Part shown: piece after piece, positions 1 through 7,097 of the stretch
Layout: the number at the start of each line of letters is the position of its first letter
Position numbering within the stretch: position 1 is the stretch's first letter
Assembly (NCBI GenBank): GCA_050251575.1
Contig: JBFWMP010000070.1
Location: 1-13,580 of the forward strand
Length of the DNA: 13,580 nucleotides
Source: X23 sp050251575
Lineage (GTDB): Bacteria; Bacillota; Clostridia; SK-Y3
Reading direction: 5' to 3'
The notes under the pieces: model-generated
What the model was told of the DNA's origin: nothing
What the model saw: only the letters and a program-made list of their open reading frames with translations
The model's database searches: none
Program-made: the position numbers and the translations under genes

Positions 1-977
1 TAAGCAACAATTTCTGCTCTGATAAAACCTCTTTCAAAGTCACTATGGATTTTACCGGCAGCTTGTGGAGCTTTCATTCCTTGAGTGATTGTCCATGCTC
101 TTACTTCCTGGGGACCGGCAGTAAGATAACTGATTAATCCCAACAGATTATAACTGGTTTTAACTAATCGATCTAAGCCGGAATCTGTCAGACCAAGGTC
201 GGAAAGAAATTCTTTCTTTTCATCAGGATCCAGCTCAGAAATTTCTTCTTCGATTCGGGCACATATGGTAAGTACTTCGGAATTTTCAGCCTGTGCGAAC
301 TGCTTTAATTCTTTTACCATCATATTGTTTTCAATACCATTTACAAAGTCTTCTTCAGATACATTTGCAGCATATACAACAGGTTTAAGCGTAAGAAGAG
401 CTATATCTTTCACAATTTCCTGCTGCACAGCATCAAATTGAATGCTTCTGGCAGGCTTGCCGCTTTCAAGAACAGTCTTTATTTCCTCTAGCAGCTCAAG
501 CTCTGATTGAAATTTTTTGTCTCCCGATTTCATAGCTTTTTTAGTTCTATCAATTCTTCTGTCCAGCATTTCCATATCAGCAAAGATAAGCTCAAGATTA
601 ATAGTCTCAATATCTCTCAATGGTCCGATCGAGCCTTCAACGTGTATGATATTCTCATCCTCAAAGCATCTTACGACATGCACAATAGCATCAACTTCTC
701 TGATGTGTGATAGAAACTTATTACCTAATCCTTCGCCTTTACTGGCACCCTTCACTAATCCTGCGATATCAACAAATTCAATTGAAGCAGGAGTAATTTT
801 TTCAGGATTATACATTTCAGCCAGCTTATCCAGTCTTTCATCAGGAACCGGTACAATCCCTACATTCGGTTCAATGGTACAGAAGGGATAATTAGCTGAT
901 TCTGCTCCTGCCTGGGTAATGGCGTTGAATAATGTGCTCTTGCCGACATTTGGCAATCCAACAATTCCTAATTTCAT
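1..977 (-). CDS. ychF: YchF/OLA1-family ribosome-associated ATPase, C-terminus cut by window edge
   Basis: Universally conserved P-loop NTPase of the Obg family that binds ATP rather than GTP and associates with ribosomes; its roles in translation and stress are only partly defined. The 325 codons seen start MKLGIVGLPNVGKST, giving the Walker A motif at residues 7-14. The G3 region DIAGLVKGASKGEGLGN is at 70-86. The G4 position reads NVSE (205-208) in place of NKxD, which is the known basis of ATP preference in this family. The TGS domain begins near residue 278 and runs off the left edge; by comparison with the usual ~363 residues about 40 are missing. The ATG is preceded by AAGGAT (plus 985-990) at a good distance. 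It is transcribed divergently from the trp operon with its own promoter. No frameshift was seen. Confidence 0.96.
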   Translation of the reverse strand, partial: MKLGIVGLPNVGKSTLFNAITQAGAESANYPFCTIEPNVGIVPVPDERLDKLAEMYNPEKITPASIEFVDIAGLVKGASKGEGLGNKFLSHIREVDAIVHVVRCFEDENIIHVEGSIGPLRDIETINLELIFADMEMLDRRIDRTKKAMKSGDKKFQSELELLEEIKTVLESGKPARSIQFDAVQQEIVKDIALLTLKPVVYAANVSEEDFVNGIENNMMVKELKQFAQAENSEVLTICARIEEEISELDPDEKKEFLSDLGLTDSGLDRLVKTSYNLLGLISYLTAGPQEVRAWTITQGMKAPQAAGKIHSDFERGFIRAEIVA

Positions 978-1044
978 AATAACTATCCTTTCATTCTTCA
1001 AATCTTTTAAATAAGCAAATTAAATTACTACACTACGAAAAAAT

Positions 1045-1073
1045 ATTATATAATACTGGTATTGTTTCCGCAA
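1045..1073 (-). promoter_or_regulatory. Putative sigma-A promoter of ychF
   Basis: Read on the minus strand: TTGCGG (plus 1068-1073), 17-bp spacer, perfect TATAAT (plus 1045-1050). It points at ychF and predicts a leader of about 60 nt. Called by eye on consensus and spacing. Confidence 0.6.
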
Positions 1074-1114
1074 GGATTACGCTATGAAAATCTTGATTTT
1101 ATTTTCAATATCTA

Positions 1115-1143
1115 TTGTTTTACAGATAAATCCATGTTATAAT
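1115..1143 (+). promoter_or_regulatory. Putative trp operon promoter with extended -10
   Basis: TTGTTT (1115-1120), 17-bp spacer, TATAAT (1138-1143), with TG one base upstream of the -10 (TGTTATAAT), making an extended -10 element. Transcription would start near 1149-1151, only a few bases before the first (G/T)AG triplet of the putative TRAP site. This suggests the leader RNA begins almost directly with the protein-binding region. Confidence 0.65.
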
Positions 1144-1154
1144 TTTTTCAAGTT

Positions 1155-1211
1155 TAGTTAGTAGAGTTGAGTTTAGATTAGTTTAGGCGAGATGAGATGA
1201 GTCGAGTTGAC
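1155..1211 (+). promoter_or_regulatory. Putative TRAP (MtrB) binding site: run of (G/U)AG triplets in trp leader
   Basis: Ten triplets lie at an exact 5-nt period, all with 2-nt spacers: TAG 1159, GAG 1164, GAG 1169, TAG 1174, TAG 1179, TAG 1184, GAG 1189, GAG 1194, GAG 1199, GAG 1204. An eleventh could be TAG at 1155 (1-nt spacer) or the in-phase degenerate GAC at 1209. Known biology: TRAP of Bacillus is an 11-subunit ring which, when loaded with tryptophan, wraps RNA carrying up to eleven (G/U)AG repeats separated by 2-3 nt. Number, triplet type, spacing and position just upstream of a terminator and trpE all match. That the host encodes MtrB is inferred; the gene is not in this window. Confidence 0.85.
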
Positions 1212-1216
1212 AGCAA

Positions 1217-1257
1217 GTAGTTACATAAAACCAGCTTATTGGTGAGCATGTAATTAC
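1217..1257 (+). promoter_or_regulatory. Leader RNA hairpin holding a second copy of the terminator 5' arm
   Basis: GTAGTTACAT (1217-1226) can pair with ATGTAATTAC (1248-1257), 10 bp with one G-U, and inside it ACCA (1230-1233) can pair with TGGT (1240-1243). The hairpin carries ATAAAACCAG (1225-1234), identical to the first ten bases of the terminator 5' arm (1282-1291). It may therefore store or release a competitor strand for the terminator. A further pairing, GTTGACAG (1206-1213) with TTGTCAAT (1276-1283; 6 bp plus two G-U), would enclose this hairpin, use the edge of the TRAP site and touch the base of the terminator. Folding was assessed by eye only. Confidence 0.45.
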
Positions 1258-1281
1258 ATTATTTTGAGAAATATTTTGTCA

Positions 1282-1320
1282 ATAAAACCAGGACGTTTCG
1301 TTCTGGTTTTATTTATTTTC
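1282..1320 (+). terminator. Intrinsic terminator (attenuator) of the trp leader
   Basis: A 14-bp stem, 1282-1295 with 1299-1312 (core ACCAGGACG / CGTTCTGGT, one G-U), closes a TTT loop. A U-rich tract TTATTTT (1313-1319) follows. It lies 37 nt upstream of the trpE start and after the putative TRAP site, where a transcription attenuator is expected. The 3' arm CTGGTTTTAT (1303-1312) can alternatively pair perfectly with 1225-1234. Confidence 0.85.
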
Positions 1321-1350
1321 CATCTCATATGCCTCACAGTGTAGAGGAGG
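1321..1350 (+). promoter_or_regulatory. trpE Shine-Dalgarno and candidate sequestering / anti-TRAP-site segment
   Basis: The trpE ribosome binding site is GAGGAGG (1344-1350), 6 nt before ATG 1357. CCTC (1332-1335) can pair with GAGG (1344-1347) across an 8-nt loop and hide it. The neighbouring CATCTCAT (1321-1328) is perfectly complementary to ATGAGATG (1192-1199) in the TRAP repeats, and GCCT (1331-1334) to AGGC (1185-1188). If TRAP covers the repeats, this segment is freed and could block the SD; if TRAP is absent, it would be held by the leader. This mirrors the known TRAP control of trpE translation in B. subtilis, but is a by-eye prediction. Confidence 0.5.
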
Positions 1351-1356
1351 TATCAT

Positions 1357-2841
1357 ATGTATTATCCATCTTATGCCCAGTATAATGATTGCTGTGTGCA
1401 TTCTAAGGTTGTTCCTGTAAGCTGTGAAGTTACTGCTGATATGGAAACACCAATTTCAATTTTTAAGAAACTTTCTACTGATCAATATTGTTATCTATTT
1501 GAAAGTGTTGAAGGAGGAGAAAGGTGGGCCAGATATTCTTTTATTGGCAGAAGACCTTTCATTACTTTTAAAACTGTCAAAGGATGCACAACAGTTAAAA
1601 TTCAAAATGAAGTATTTAATTACAATGAAAGTCCTTTTAGTGTGTTGCAGTATTTGCTTGACAGCTTTACAAGCAATACATTTACTGAATTACCAAGATT
1701 TTATGGTGGTGTTGTAGGGTATTTTGGTTATGACCTTATCCGGTATTATGAAAATATAGAAGATAAAAATTTCGATGAATTAGGGCTGCCTGATTGTCAT
1801 TTAATGGTGCCGGAAGAGGTAATTGTTTTTGATCATCTTAAGCAAAAAATTCATATTATCATTAATACTTTTCCATCAATTCAAAACAACTCTTACCACG
1901 ATGCGTTGAAAAAAATTGATGAAATTATTGATGAATTAGCTGCTAACAGGTTAGATACACACAGAAAAGATAGAAAGACTGAGTGCAGTAAAAGCGAATA
2001 CTGTTTTAGCGTAACCAAAGAAGAATTCTGTGCGAATGTAGAAAAGGTAAAGGAATATATCAGAAATGGTGATATTTTTCAAGTAGTGCTTTCGCAAAGG
2101 TTAAGTACAGAATTTAACGGAGACCCCTTTAGTGTATACCGCGCATTAAGAACATTGAATCCGTCACCATATATGTATTATTTGAAGTATGAAAATTATT
2201 CAATCGTTGGAGCTTCACCGGAAATGCTGGTGCGTATGGAAAACGGTATTGTAGAAACATGCCCTATTGCGGGAACAAGACCAAGGGGAAAAACACAAGA
2301 AGAAGATAATATGTTTGAAAAAGAATTGTTATGTGACGAGAAAGAGAAAGCTGAGCATACCATGCTGATAGATTTGGGAAGGAATGATATTGGCAGGGTG
2401 TGCAGCTTTGGCAGTGTCAAAACAGAAAACATGATGCATATTGAAAGATATTCTCATGTAATGCATATGGTTACTAATGTGACAGGCACGTTGGCAGAAA
2501 ATAAGACTCCTCTTGAAGTATTAAAGTCATTACTTCCTGCGGGGACCGTATCAGGAGCTCCTAAGGTAAGAGCCATGGAAATCATAGAAGAAACTGAAAA
2601 CCGGAGGCGGGGTATATATGCCGGTGCGGTTGGTTATATAGGTTTTGACGGTAATCTGGATACGTGTATTGCAATACGTACGGCAGTATTTAAAGATAAT
2701 AAAGTTTATATACAAGCAGGCGGAGGGATTGTTGCAGATTCGATACCTGAGAATGAATATGCAGAATCATTGAATAAGGCACAAGCGTTAGTAAAAGCAA
2801 TTAGTAAGGCAGGTGAAGAAAATGATTCTGATGATAGATAA
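1357..2841 (+). CDS. trpE: Anthranilate synthase component I
   Basis: Large subunit of anthranilate synthase, converting chorismate plus ammonia (from TrpG) to anthranilate, the first committed step of tryptophan synthesis. At 494 residues it is of normal length. The N-terminal tryptophan-binding element is LFES (47-50) followed by the Ser of RYS (61), so feedback inhibition by tryptophan is expected. The chorismate-binding domain shows GDIFQVVLSQR (238-248), PIAGTRPRGKT (303-313), LIDLGRNDIGRV (337-348), PAGTVSGAPKVRAMEI (394-409) and the glycine-rich Mg/chorismate loop QAGGGIVADS (453-462). ATG 1357 follows a strong GAGGAGG. The end overlaps trpG by 20 nt, implying translational coupling. 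First gene of the operon, downstream of the attenuator leader. The trp context and the LFES motif argue against the paralogue PabB. Confidence 0.97.
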   Translation: MYYPSYAQYNDCCVHSKVVPVSCEVTADMETPISIFKKLSTDQYCYLFESVEGGERWARYSFIGRRPFITFKTVKGCTTVKIQNEVFNYNESPFSVLQYLLDSFTSNTFTELPRFYGGVVGYFGYDLIRYYENIEDKNFDELGLPDCHLMVPEEVIVFDHLKQKIHIIINTFPSIQNNSYHDALKKIDEIIDELAANRLDTHRKDRKTECSKSEYCFSVTKEEFCANVEKVKEYIRNGDIFQVVLSQRLSTEFNGDPFSVYRALRTLNPSPYMYYLKYENYSIVGASPEMLVRMENGIVETCPIAGTRPRGKTQEEDNMFEKELLCDEKEKAEHTMLIDLGRNDIGRVCSFGSVKTENMMHIERYSHVMHMVTNVTGTLAENKTPLEVLKSLLPAGTVSGAPKVRAMEIIEETENRRRGIYAGAVGYIGFDGNLDTCIAIRTAVFKDNKVYIQAGGGIVADSIPENEYAESLNKAQALVKAISKAGEENDSDDR

Positions 2842-3394
2842 TTATGACTCTTTTACATATAACCTTTATCAATATGTAGGCAGTATTTGTGAGGATATCA
2901 AGGTAGTGAGAAATGACAAGATTACTATAAAAGATATTGCAGGGTTGTCGCCAACTCACATCATTATATCTCCTGGTCCCGGATTTCCGGATGCAGCAGG
3001 CATTTCAACAGATGTTGTGAAGTCTTTTTATTCGCACATACCTGTTTTGGGAGTTTGCTTGGGTCATCAGGCAATAGGAGAAGCTTTCGGCGGGAAAGTT
3101 GTTCATGCAAAAGAGTTGGTCCACGGGAAAGCATCTGATATATATTTGGAGAATTGTTCATTATTTAAGGATATTCCAAATAAAATCATAGCAGCACGAT
3201 ATCACTCATTGATTATAGAAAAACAAAGTTTGCCCAATGAATTAAATATGATTGCTTCAACAAAAGATGGAGAAATCATGGGAATATGTCATAAAAAATA
3301 TCCAGTCTATGGTATTCAATTTCACCCGGAATCAATCATTACTGAATATGGAATAGAGATATTAAATAATTTTTTAGTAGATTTGAAGAGATGA
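2822..3394 (+). CDS. trpG: Anthranilate synthase component II (glutamine amidotransferase)
   Basis: Class I glutamine amidotransferase subunit that hydrolyses glutamine and channels ammonia to TrpE. It has 190 residues from ATG 2822, a typical single-domain length. Visible features are MIDNYDSFTYNL at the N-terminus, the oxyanion loop SPGPG (50-54), nucleophile Cys79 in GVCLGHQAIGEAFGG, and His168/Glu170 in QFHPES. ATG 2822 is preferred over the in-frame GTG at 2813 because AGGTG (2811-2815) then sits 6 nt upstream and the protein begins directly at the conserved strand. The same protein may also serve folate synthesis as PabA, since the families are hard to separate; the fixed position inside trp supports TrpG. 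In B. subtilis the equivalent gene lies in the folate operon instead. Confidence 0.95.
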   Translation: MILMIDNYDSFTYNLYQYVGSICEDIKVVRNDKITIKDIAGLSPTHIIISPGPGFPDAAGISTDVVKSFYSHIPVLGVCLGHQAIGEAFGGKVVHAKELVHGKASDIYLENCSLFKDIPNKIIAARYHSLIIEKQSLPNELNMIASTKDGEIMGICHKKYPVYGIQFHPESIITEYGIEILNNFLVDLKR

Positions 3395-3411
3395 GAAGAG
3401 GAGGCATTACT

Positions 3412-4422
3412 ATGTTGCAGTATGTTATAGATACCTTGGTAAATGGAAGAAATTTAAGCGAACAGCAGATAACTGAGGCAATGGAAATAATCATGAATGG
3501 AGAAGCCACACCTGCTCAAATCGGAGCATTTATCACTGCACTGAGAATAAAAGGGGAAACCATTGAAGAAATCACAGGATGTGCAAAAGTGATGAGGAAT
3601 AAAGCAGAAAGGATCCAGCCAAGAGTAAATTATTATATAGATACCTGTGGTACAGGAGGAGACGGATCACACACTTTCAATATTTCTACTGCGGCTGCTT
3701 TTGTTGCAGCAGCAGGAGGGGTGACTGTTGCAAAACACGGAAACCGTTCTATTTCCAGTAAGAGCGGTAGTGCAGATGTTCTTGAAGCACTAGGCGTAAA
3801 TATAGGGTTATCACCTGTACAAGTACAGGAATGTATAGAGAAAGTTGGATTGGGATTTATGTTTGCACCTTCATTTCACAAATCAATGAAATACGCAGCA
3901 GGACCAAGGAAAGAGTTGGGAATTCGGACTATATTTAATGTTTTAGGACCGTTAACAAATCCTGCTTGTGCAAAAGGGCAAATATTAGGCGTATATGACA
4001 GTCAATTGCTTTATCCCATCGCATCGGTTTTACAGAACCTAGGTGTTGAAAGAGCTATGGTTGTCCATGGTGAAGACGGACTGGATGAAATATCACTAAC
4101 AGACCAAACCATGGTATGTGAACTGAAAGATAATATAATTGATGAGTATAAGATTAACCCTCTTGATTATGGCTTGAATTTGTGTTCACCTCAACAATTA
4201 AATGGCGGAAATGCACAGGAAAATGCCGGGATTATTTTAAATGTTTTTGATAATCACAAGGGCTTCCAGAAGGATGTTGTAATTCTGAATAGTGCAGCAG
4301 CATTGTATATAGGGAAAAAAGCTGAAACCATGCATGAAGGCATTCATATATCGAAAGAAATCATTGAAAGCGGAAAGGCAATGAGTAAGTTGAGAGAATT
4401 GATTGATTTTACAAACCATTAG
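3412..4422 (+). CDS. trpD: Anthranilate phosphoribosyltransferase
   Basis: Transfers the phosphoribosyl group of PRPP to anthranilate, giving N-(5-phosphoribosyl)anthranilate. It has 336 residues, usual for the stand-alone enzyme, with no fusion to TrpG. The PRPP-binding glycine loop is DTCGTGGDGSHTFNIST (77-93), followed by KHGNRSISSKSGSADVLE (108-125) and the anthranilate-side segment GPRKELGIRTIFNVLGPLTNP beginning near 163. ATG 3412 has a perfect GAGGAGG seven bases upstream. The in-frame ATG at 3391, which overlaps the trpG stop as ATGA, would add seven unconserved residues and has a poorer ribosome site, so it is the less likely start. Confidence 0.96.
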   Translation: MLQYVIDTLVNGRNLSEQQITEAMEIIMNGEATPAQIGAFITALRIKGETIEEITGCAKVMRNKAERIQPRVNYYIDTCGTGGDGSHTFNISTAAAFVAAAGGVTVAKHGNRSISSKSGSADVLEALGVNIGLSPVQVQECIEKVGLGFMFAPSFHKSMKYAAGPRKELGIRTIFNVLGPLTNPACAKGQILGVYDSQLLYPIASVLQNLGVERAMVVHGEDGLDEISLTDQTMVCELKDNIIDEYKINPLDYGLNLCSPQQLNGGNAQENAGIILNVFDNHKGFQKDVVILNSAAALYIGKKAETMHEGIHISKEIIESGKAMSKLRELIDFTNH

Positions 4423-4450
4423 AAGGTTTCGGTAAGCAGTTAACATTTTG

Positions 4451-4478
4451 AATTGAAAATTGAGAATTGAGAATTGAA
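4451..4478 (+). repeat. Four tandem AATTGAR heptads between trpD and trpC
   Basis: AATTGAA (4451), AATTGAG (4458), AATTGAG (4465) and AATTGAA (4472) follow without gaps in the 68-nt trpD-trpC spacer, ending just before the trpC ribosome binding site. This is the only sizeable non-coding gap inside the operon. Such AATTGAR arrays occur as dispersed low-complexity repeats in various AT-rich bacterial genomes (general knowledge). The 7-nt period does not match a TRAP site. Confidence 0.8.
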
Positions 4479-4490
4479 GAAGGTGGAATA

Positions 4491-5282
4491 GTGATATTGG
4501 ATAAAATAGTTGCACACAAAAAAATGCAGATTGAGAGAGAAAAAAGATTGATCACTCTTGAAGAATTAAAAGATAAAACTAAGAGTACATGCCTGCCAAT
4601 GACAAGAAACTTCTACGAAGCCATTAATAAGCGGGGAGAATTGTCTATTATTGCCGAGGTAAAGAAGGCGTCCCCTTCAAAGGGTATCCTGTGTCATGAT
4701 TTTGAGCCGGTAAAAATAGCATATACTTATTACCAAAATCATATTGATGCGATTTCGGTACTTACCGAGCAGGAATTCTTTATGGGAAGTGATGAATATC
4801 TTAAACAGATTAGACAAAATGTCCCAATACCGTTGCTCAGAAAAGATTTTATTATTGATTGCTGGCAGATATATCAATCCAGGCTTTTAGGAGCTGATGC
4901 AATACTATTGATTGTTTCTATTCTCAGTGATGAACAGTTGAAAAAGTTTCAAATAGTTGCAGGCATACTCGGAATGCAGTGCTTGGTTGAGGTTCATGAT
5001 GAAGAAGAAGTAGAGAGGGCACTAAAATCCGGTGCAAATATTATAGGAATAAACAACAGAAATCTAAAAACCTTTGAGACCAGTCTTTCAGTCACAAAAA
5101 GACTGATAAAGTATAGACCTGAAAATGTGCTTGTGGTTAGTGAAAGCGGCATTAAGGATTATCATGACATGAATGAACTGCAGCAGATGGGGGTTGATGC
5201 TGTATTAATCGGAGAGACATTTGTCGGTTCAAGCAATATTCAACAAAAGATAGATGAATTAAGAGCCGGAATGGGAGTTTGA
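4491..5282 (+). CDS. trpC: Indole-3-glycerol-phosphate synthase
   Basis: TIM-barrel enzyme that closes and decarboxylates the carboxyphenylamino-deoxyribulose phosphate made by TrpF into indole-3-glycerol phosphate. It has 263 residues from GTG 4491. Conserved catalytic segments are IAEVKKASPSKG (54-65, Glu56 and Lys58), LLRKDFI (115-121, Lys118), LVEVHDEEE (165-173, Glu167), GINNRNLKTF (186-195) and VSESGIK (216-222, Glu218). The ribosome binding site is AGGTGG (4481-4486), 4 nt before GTG. TTG 4497 is an alternative two codons later, and TTG 4467 lies within the heptad repeat and is unlikely. It is monofunctional, unlike the TrpC-TrpF fusion of enterics, and trpF follows as a separate gene. 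Confidence 0.95.
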   Translation: MILDKIVAHKKMQIEREKRLITLEELKDKTKSTCLPMTRNFYEAINKRGELSIIAEVKKASPSKGILCHDFEPVKIAYTYYQNHIDAISVLTEQEFFMGSDEYLKQIRQNVPIPLLRKDFIIDCWQIYQSRLLGADAILLIVSILSDEQLKKFQIVAGILGMQCLVEVHDEEEVERALKSGANIIGINNRNLKTFETSLSVTKRLIKYRPENVLVVSESGIKDYHDMNELQQMGVDAVLIGETFVGSSNIQQKIDELRAGMGV

Positions 5283-5287
5283 TAGGG

Positions 5288-5911
5288 ATGGTCGAAGTAA
5301 AAATATGCGGATTAACCGCCATGAAAGATATTTCCATCGTGAATAAATACCGGTCTGACTATGCTGGTTTTATATTTGCAGACAGCAGGCGAAGGGTGAC
5401 GCCGGGTATTGTAACTGAAATGGTTGAAGCCTTATTGCCGTCAATAAAGAAAGTCGGGGTATTCGTAAATGAGAATGCAGAAAGAATTAATGAAATTGTT
5501 GAAAGCTGTCAGTTGGATATTGTCCAATTGCATGGGGATGAGACACCATATTTCTGTTCACTTATTCGGAAACCGGTCTGGAAAGCGATACGGATAAAAG
5601 GAAGAGAGAGTCTTGAAATAGCAAGAGAATACAATGTGGATGCTTTACTGCTGGATACTTATTCTAAAGATCACTATGGCGGTGTGGGCAGAACTTTTGA
5701 TTGGGATATAGCTTCTGAAATCGGTAGAATAAAAAAGGTAGTACTAGCAGGAGGGTTAACCAGTCACAATGTCTCCGGTGCAATTGATGTTATCAGACCT
5801 TTCTGTGTGGATGTGAGCAGCGGTGTAGAAACGGAATGCACAAAAGACGAAGCAAAGGTTAAAGAATTTATTGATAAGATAAAGTCAGGAGGAATTGAAT
5901 ATGGAAAGTAA
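5288..5911 (+). CDS. trpF: Phosphoribosylanthranilate isomerase
   Basis: Catalyses the Amadori rearrangement of phosphoribosylanthranilate, between the TrpD and TrpC steps. It has 207 residues from ATG 5288. Family marks: KICGLT (5-10) with the general-base Cys7, AGFIFADSRRRV (26-37), VQLHGDE (79-85), LLDTY (121-125) with general-acid Asp123, VVLAGGL (151-157) and VDVSSGVE (174-181), the last two forming the phosphate site. The start is five bases after the trpC stop. GGGAG (5273-5277) is 10 nt upstream, a little far, so translation probably depends on coupling to trpC. An upstream TTG at 5279 overlapping the trpC stop is less likely. The 3' end overlaps trpB by 11 nt. Confidence 0.95.
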   Translation: MVEVKICGLTAMKDISIVNKYRSDYAGFIFADSRRRVTPGIVTEMVEALLPSIKKVGVFVNENAERINEIVESCQLDIVQLHGDETPYFCSLIRKPVWKAIRIKGRESLEIAREYNVDALLLDTYSKDHYGGVGRTFDWDIASEIGRIKKVVLAGGLTSHNVSGAIDVIRPFCVDVSSGVETECTKDEAKVKEFIDKIKSGGIEYGK

Positions 5912-7097
5912 AAGTGGGAGATTTGGCGCTTTCGGGGGGCAGTATGTACCCGAAACGCTTATGAATGCATTAATAGAGCTTACGGAACAGTATGATAAAT
6001 ATAAAAAAGATGAACAGTTTCAACAGGAGCTGTCTTATTATCTCAAGGAATATTCAGGCAGAAAAACCCCTTTGTACTATGCTCAAAGATTGACGGAATA
6101 TCTCGGAGGAGGAAAAATATATCTTAAGCGTGAGGATTTGAATCATACTGGAGCACACAAAATCAATAATGTACTGGGGCAGATTTTACTGGCTAAAAGG
6201 ATGGGAAAGAAAAGAATTATCGCAGAGACGGGAGCGGGACAGCACGGCGTAGCAACTGCAACAGTAGCTGCCATGTTCGGACTTCAGTGTGAAATCTATA
6301 TGGGGGCTGAAGATATAGAAAGGCAAGCGTTGAATGTATTTAGAATGAAACTGCTTGGTGCGAAGGTCAATGGGGTTCATTCGGGTACATCAACTTTAAA
6401 GGACGCAACCAATCAAGCACTTCGTGATTGGGTTGCCAATGTCGAGAATACCTTTTATGTCCTTGGATCAGTTGTTGGTCCTCACCCGTATCCAACCATT
6501 GTAAGAGATTTTCAAAGAATTATCGGTGATGAGGTAAAAGTACAGATACTTGAAAAAGAAAGACGTCTCCCGGATTACATTATTGCCTGTGTTGGCGGTG
6601 GAAGTAATGCAATGGGAATATTTTATCCTTTTATTCACGATGAGAATGTAAGATTGATAGGCACCGAAGCAGCCGGTCTAGGTGTGGAAACCGGCAAACA
6701 TGCTGCAACTTTGGCAAAAGGGAAAATAGGGGTACTGCATGGAATGATGTCTTATTTCCTCCAAGATGAAGATGGACAGATTGACCCTGTATACTCTATT
6801 TCAGCCGGTTTAGACTATCCGGGCATCGGTCCGGAACATGCTTTTTTGCGTGATAGTAAAAGAGCCCGGTATGTAAGTATTACGGATCAGGAAGCACTGG
6901 ATGCTTTCCTGCTTTTGTGTAATATGGAAGGTATTATTCCTGCGCTGGAAAGCTCCCATGCACTTGCATATGCAGTGAAACTATGTCCATCTACAAATAA
7001 AGATGATATTATTGTAATAAATTTATCAGGTAGAGGAGATAAGGATGTATATTCTGTCACTAAAGTAATGGGGGTGAATTTAAATGACGAGAATTGA
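5901..7097 (+). CDS. trpB: Tryptophan synthase beta chain
   Basis: PLP enzyme that joins indole, channelled from TrpA, to serine-derived aminoacrylate to give tryptophan; it works in an alpha2beta2 complex. It has 398 residues, of the standard TrpB1 type. PLP lysine is Lys87 in NHTGAHKINN, catalytic Glu109 in AETGAGQHGVATA, and the phosphate loop GGGSN is at 232-236. These match Salmonella numbering exactly. The C-terminal GRGDKD is present. ATG 5901 has AGGAGG (5887-5892) 8 nt upstream, lying inside the end of trpF. It overlaps trpA by 14 nt, fitting one-to-one production of the two subunits. Confidence 0.98.
   Translation: MESKSGRFGAFGGQYVPETLMNALIELTEQYDKYKKDEQFQQELSYYLKEYSGRKTPLYYAQRLTEYLGGGKIYLKREDLNHTGAHKINNVLGQILLAKRMGKKRIIAETGAGQHGVATATVAAMFGLQCEIYMGAEDIERQALNVFRMKLLGAKVNGVHSGTSTLKDATNQALRDWVANVENTFYVLGSVVGPHPYPTIVRDFQRIIGDEVKVQILEKERRLPDYIIACVGGGSNAMGIFYPFIHDENVRLIGTEAAGLGVETGKHAATLAKGKIGVLHGMMSYFLQDEDGQIDPVYSISAGLDYPGIGPEHAFLRDSKRARYVSITDQEALDAFLLLCNMEGIIPALESSHALAYAVKLCPSTNKDDIIVINLSGRGDKDVYSVTKVMGVNLNDEN

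Noticed and set aside
517..891. 124-residue plus-strand ORF
   Set aside because: It is antisense to the conserved ychF frame; the minus-strand protein has full family motifs.
1084..1161. 25-codon ORF (MKILILFSISIVLQINP...) with AAGGAT upstream, before the trp operon, as a possible leader peptide
   Set aside because: It has no Trp codons and spans the best trp promoter, so it would not be in the trp mRNA. The hydrophobic look is expected from AT-rich sequence.
978..1356. T-box riboswitch in the trp leader
   Set aside because: No T-box core (TGGNACCGCG-like) or specifier stem-loop is visible, and the leader is explained by the (G/T)AG array and terminator.
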